NCBI GenBank assembly: GCA_947455585.1
Contig: CANGOY010000095.1
Span: forward strand, 1 to 7,279
Length of the DNA: 7,279 nt
From: Comamonadaceae bacterium
GTDB taxonomy: Bacteria; Pseudomonadota; Gammaproteobacteria; Burkholderiales; Burkholderiaceae_C
Direction: 5' to 3'
Part shown: positions 5,813 through 7,279 of the stretch, in pieces
Layout of the letters: the number at the start of each line of letters is the position of its first letter
Position numbering within the stretch: position 1 is the stretch's first letter
Translations under genes and position numbers: made by a program
Notes under the pieces: generated by a model
Told to the model about the DNA's origin: nothing
Database searches by the model: none
Seen by the model: the letters and a program-made list of their open reading frames with translations, nothing else

Positions 5813-7224
5813 GACTGCTCTAGCCCGTTGCCCTCGGTGGGCTGAGCATCACTGGGCTTGTTGCGCATCGAGCCCGCACGCAAGTCAAAACGGAACATGC
5901 GGCATTCAATCGGACCGTTCCACATGGGCACGCGGCGCGATTCTTTGAAGCGCATGCGGCTTGGCAGCTTGAGGTCGGGCGTCAACATCCATGCGGACCA
6001 GCCTGCGTAGTTCTTTTTCCAGTGGCTAGCCAACTGGGCAAAGAAATCGCCGCCGTCTTCAGTTTGTGCAATGTCGCGTGCGCCAAAGCGTGGCACGTCG
6101 TCGCGCACCATGCCGTTGTCATGGGCGTCATCATCAAAACCTGCATCGCCGTTGTGATTCACGTCTTCGTAGGGCGACACATATTCCGTAGGTGGCGAAT
6201 AACGCGCACGGCGCGCCGCCCCCGCAATACCAGCAGCTTCAATACGCTCGCCATAGGGCGGATTAACCAGCATCACGCCCGGCACTTCGCTGGGGGGCAT
6301 ACGTTGTAGTGCATCGCCACCGCGCAGCTGCACGGCGTGGGCAACGCCTGCACGCTCAGCGTTGCGCTGTGCAAAGTCGACCATACGGAAAGCCACATCG
6401 CTGCCAAACACTTCGGCACGCGGCTCGCACTCTTTGGCGCGGGCGTTGTCCACCAAGCCGTGCCACACGTGCTCTTGGTAGGGAATGAGTTTTTGGAACC
6501 CAAATTTGCGCATCGACCCCGGCGCGATGTTGCAGGCAATTTGCGCCGCTTCAATCGCGATGGTGCCGCTGCCGCAACAAGGGTCATACAGCGGCACACC
6601 TTGGGCCATCAAACCGTCAGGGTTGGCTGCGGTGCCATCGCCTTGGCTCCAGCCACTTGCGGCCAACATGGCAGCAGCGAGGGTTTCTTTCAAAGGCGCA
6701 TCGCCTTTGTCAGCGCGCCAACCGCGTTTAAAAAGGGGTTCGCCTGATGTGTCGATGTAGAGCGTGCAGCTCTCAGTGGTCAAGTGGGCGTAGATGCGCG
6801 CATCGGGCCATTGCGTGTTGACATCGGGGCGCACGCCAAACTTGTGGCGGAAGCGGTCCGCCACCGCATCTTTGATTTTGAGCGCGGCAAAGTTCAAACT
6901 CTTCAAAGGGCTGTGCTGCGCGGTGATTTCAATCTTGAAGGTTTCTTTGGGCGAGAACCACAGCTCCCAAGCCACTTCACCCGCAGCGCGGTAAAGGTCT
7001 TCTTCTTGGCGGTACTGCGTGTGCGACAACTCCACCAACACGCGCTGTGCCAAGCGGCTGTGCAAGTTGAGCTGCAACACATCGCGCCACGAAGTGCGCA
7101 CCATCACGCCCGCACGAAACGCGCGAATGTCATCGTCACCCACACCTGTAATGCGACGCACTTCCTCGGCCAAATAGGATTCGACGCCTGCCGCACAGGG
7201 CAAGAAGAGATGTAATTGATTCAT
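5809..7224 (-). CDS. rlmL: THUMP-domain 23S rRNA (guanine-N2) methyltransferase, RlmL type
   Basis: RlmL-type enzymes use S-adenosylmethionine to methylate N2 of G2445 in 23S rRNA (E. coli numbering). Domains in order: an N-terminal ferredoxin-like/THUMP RNA-binding region (about 1-165, starting LFLPCAAGVESYLAEEV), then a Rossmann methyltransferase of the UPF0020 family with SAM motif DPCCGSGTIAIEAA (214-227), VFGSDV (272-277) and the catalytic NPPYGERI (321-328), ending in WMLTPDLKL (412-420) and KESRRVPMWNGPIECRMFRF (427-446). At 471 residues it lacks the RlmK half fused in E. coli RlmKL (about 700) but exceeds a bare RlmL core, through an acidic insertion at about 329-393 and a short polar tail after 448. 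ATG at 7224 is the first start after an in-frame TGA at 7278-7276; its Shine-Dalgarno is weak. The stop overlaps the PIN gene start. Target position is inferred from family. Confidence 0.9.
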   Translation of the reverse strand: MNQLHLFLPCAAGVESYLAEEVRRITGVGDDDIRAFRAGVMVRTSWRDVLQLNLHSRLAQRVLVELSHTQYRQEEDLYRAAGEVAWELWFSPKETFKIEITAQHSPLKSLNFAALKIKDAVADRFRHKFGVRPDVNTQWPDARIYAHLTTESCTLYIDTSGEPLFKRGWRADKGDAPLKETLAAAMLAASGWSQGDGTAANPDGLMAQGVPLYDPCCGSGTIAIEAAQIACNIAPGSMRKFGFQKLIPYQEHVWHGLVDNARAKECEPRAEVFGSDVAFRMVDFAQRNAERAGVAHAVQLRGGDALQRMPPSEVPGVMLVNPPYGERIEAAGIAGAARRARYSPPTEYVSPYEDVNHNGDAGFDDDAHDNGMVRDDVPRFGARDIAQTEDGGDFFAQLASHWKKNYAGWSAWMLTPDLKLPSRMRFKESRRVPMWNGPIECRMFRFDLRAGSMRNKPSDAQPTEGNGLEQS

Positions 7225-7232
7225 AGGATTCT

Positions 7233-7279
7233 TTAAAGCGCTTTGCGCAATGTCGTGGGCGCAATGCGCAGCGCCTCAC
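7233..7279 (-). CDS. Possible C-terminal tail of an upstream gene, cut by the window edge
   Basis: On the reverse strand one frame reads EALRIAPTTLRKAL and then TAA (7235-7233), eight bases before rlmL. The composition looks like a natural basic, amphipathic protein end, and the tight spacing would fit an operon, but 14 codons are too few to recognise a family or to exclude chance. If real, rlmL and the PIN gene are internal genes of a longer leftward transcript, which would explain why no promoter is evident before rlmL. A perfect 10-bp palindrome, AAAGCGCTTT (7235-7244), covers the stop region. Confidence 0.3.
   Translation of the reverse strand, partial: EALRIAPTTLRKAL

Noticed and set aside
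6784..7215. Forward-strand open frame of 143 codons opposite the rlmL N-terminus
   Set aside because: Antisense to a well-supported THUMP region; no motif or ribosome-binding site.
1..7279. Mobile elements, CRISPR arrays, tRNA or rRNA genes
   Set aside because: No transposase, repeat-spacer pattern, terminal inverted repeats, or tRNA/rRNA-like sequence was seen; gene content is core chromosomal.

Overview
The window looks like the chromosome of a betaproteobacterium of the order Burkholderiales, most likely family Comamonadaceae (a Limnohabitans/Rhodoferax-like freshwater bacterium is my guess). This rests on the gene order rpe-gph-trpE beside apaG-thiL-pgpA-pncC, on protein signatures such as the TrpE stretch GDFMQVQVGQRI and the PgpA N-terminus SHPAHFIALGAGSGL, and on a moderately high GC content judged by eye. 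It is core housekeeping DNA. I see no transposon, prophage, integron, CRISPR array, tRNA or rRNA.

Layout. (1) Positions 1-2863 are read leftward as one probable operon: rpe (ribulose-5-phosphate epimerase) overlaps gph (phosphoglycolate phosphatase) by one base; a 215-bp gap follows, then trpE (anthranilate synthase component I), which runs off the left edge about 80-90 residues before its expected end. The gap encodes an unannotated 27-residue peptide ending in Trp-Pro-Trp and eight further residues, followed by sequence able to form alternative hairpins. This is the hallmark of a trp leader/attenuator, and it is the most interesting element here. (2) A 29-bp divergent intergenic region separates rpe from the rightward cluster apaG, thiL, pgpA, pncC (2893-5311), whose genes are 5 and 12 bp apart or overlap by 4 bp. 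(3) A 42-bp convergent gap at 5312-5353 holds a perfect 7-bp-stem hairpin. (4) Positions 5354-7224 are read leftward: an RlmL-type rRNA methyltransferase followed, with a GTGA stop/start overlap, by a PIN-domain putative RNase. The last bases may hold the C-terminal tail of another leftward gene.

Functions. The left operon joins pentose-phosphate and 2-phosphoglycolate metabolism to the first step of tryptophan synthesis. The central cluster mixes thiamine diphosphate synthesis (ThiL), phosphatidylglycerol synthesis (PgpA), NAD salvage/repair (PncC) and a small protein of uncertain role (ApaG). The right pair concerns RNA: a 23S rRNA methylase translationally coupled to a PIN nuclease with no antitoxin gene visible beside it.

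I found no clearly new multi-gene system. The candidates worth following are the trp leader, the RlmL-PIN coupling and an acidic insertion in the methyltransferase.
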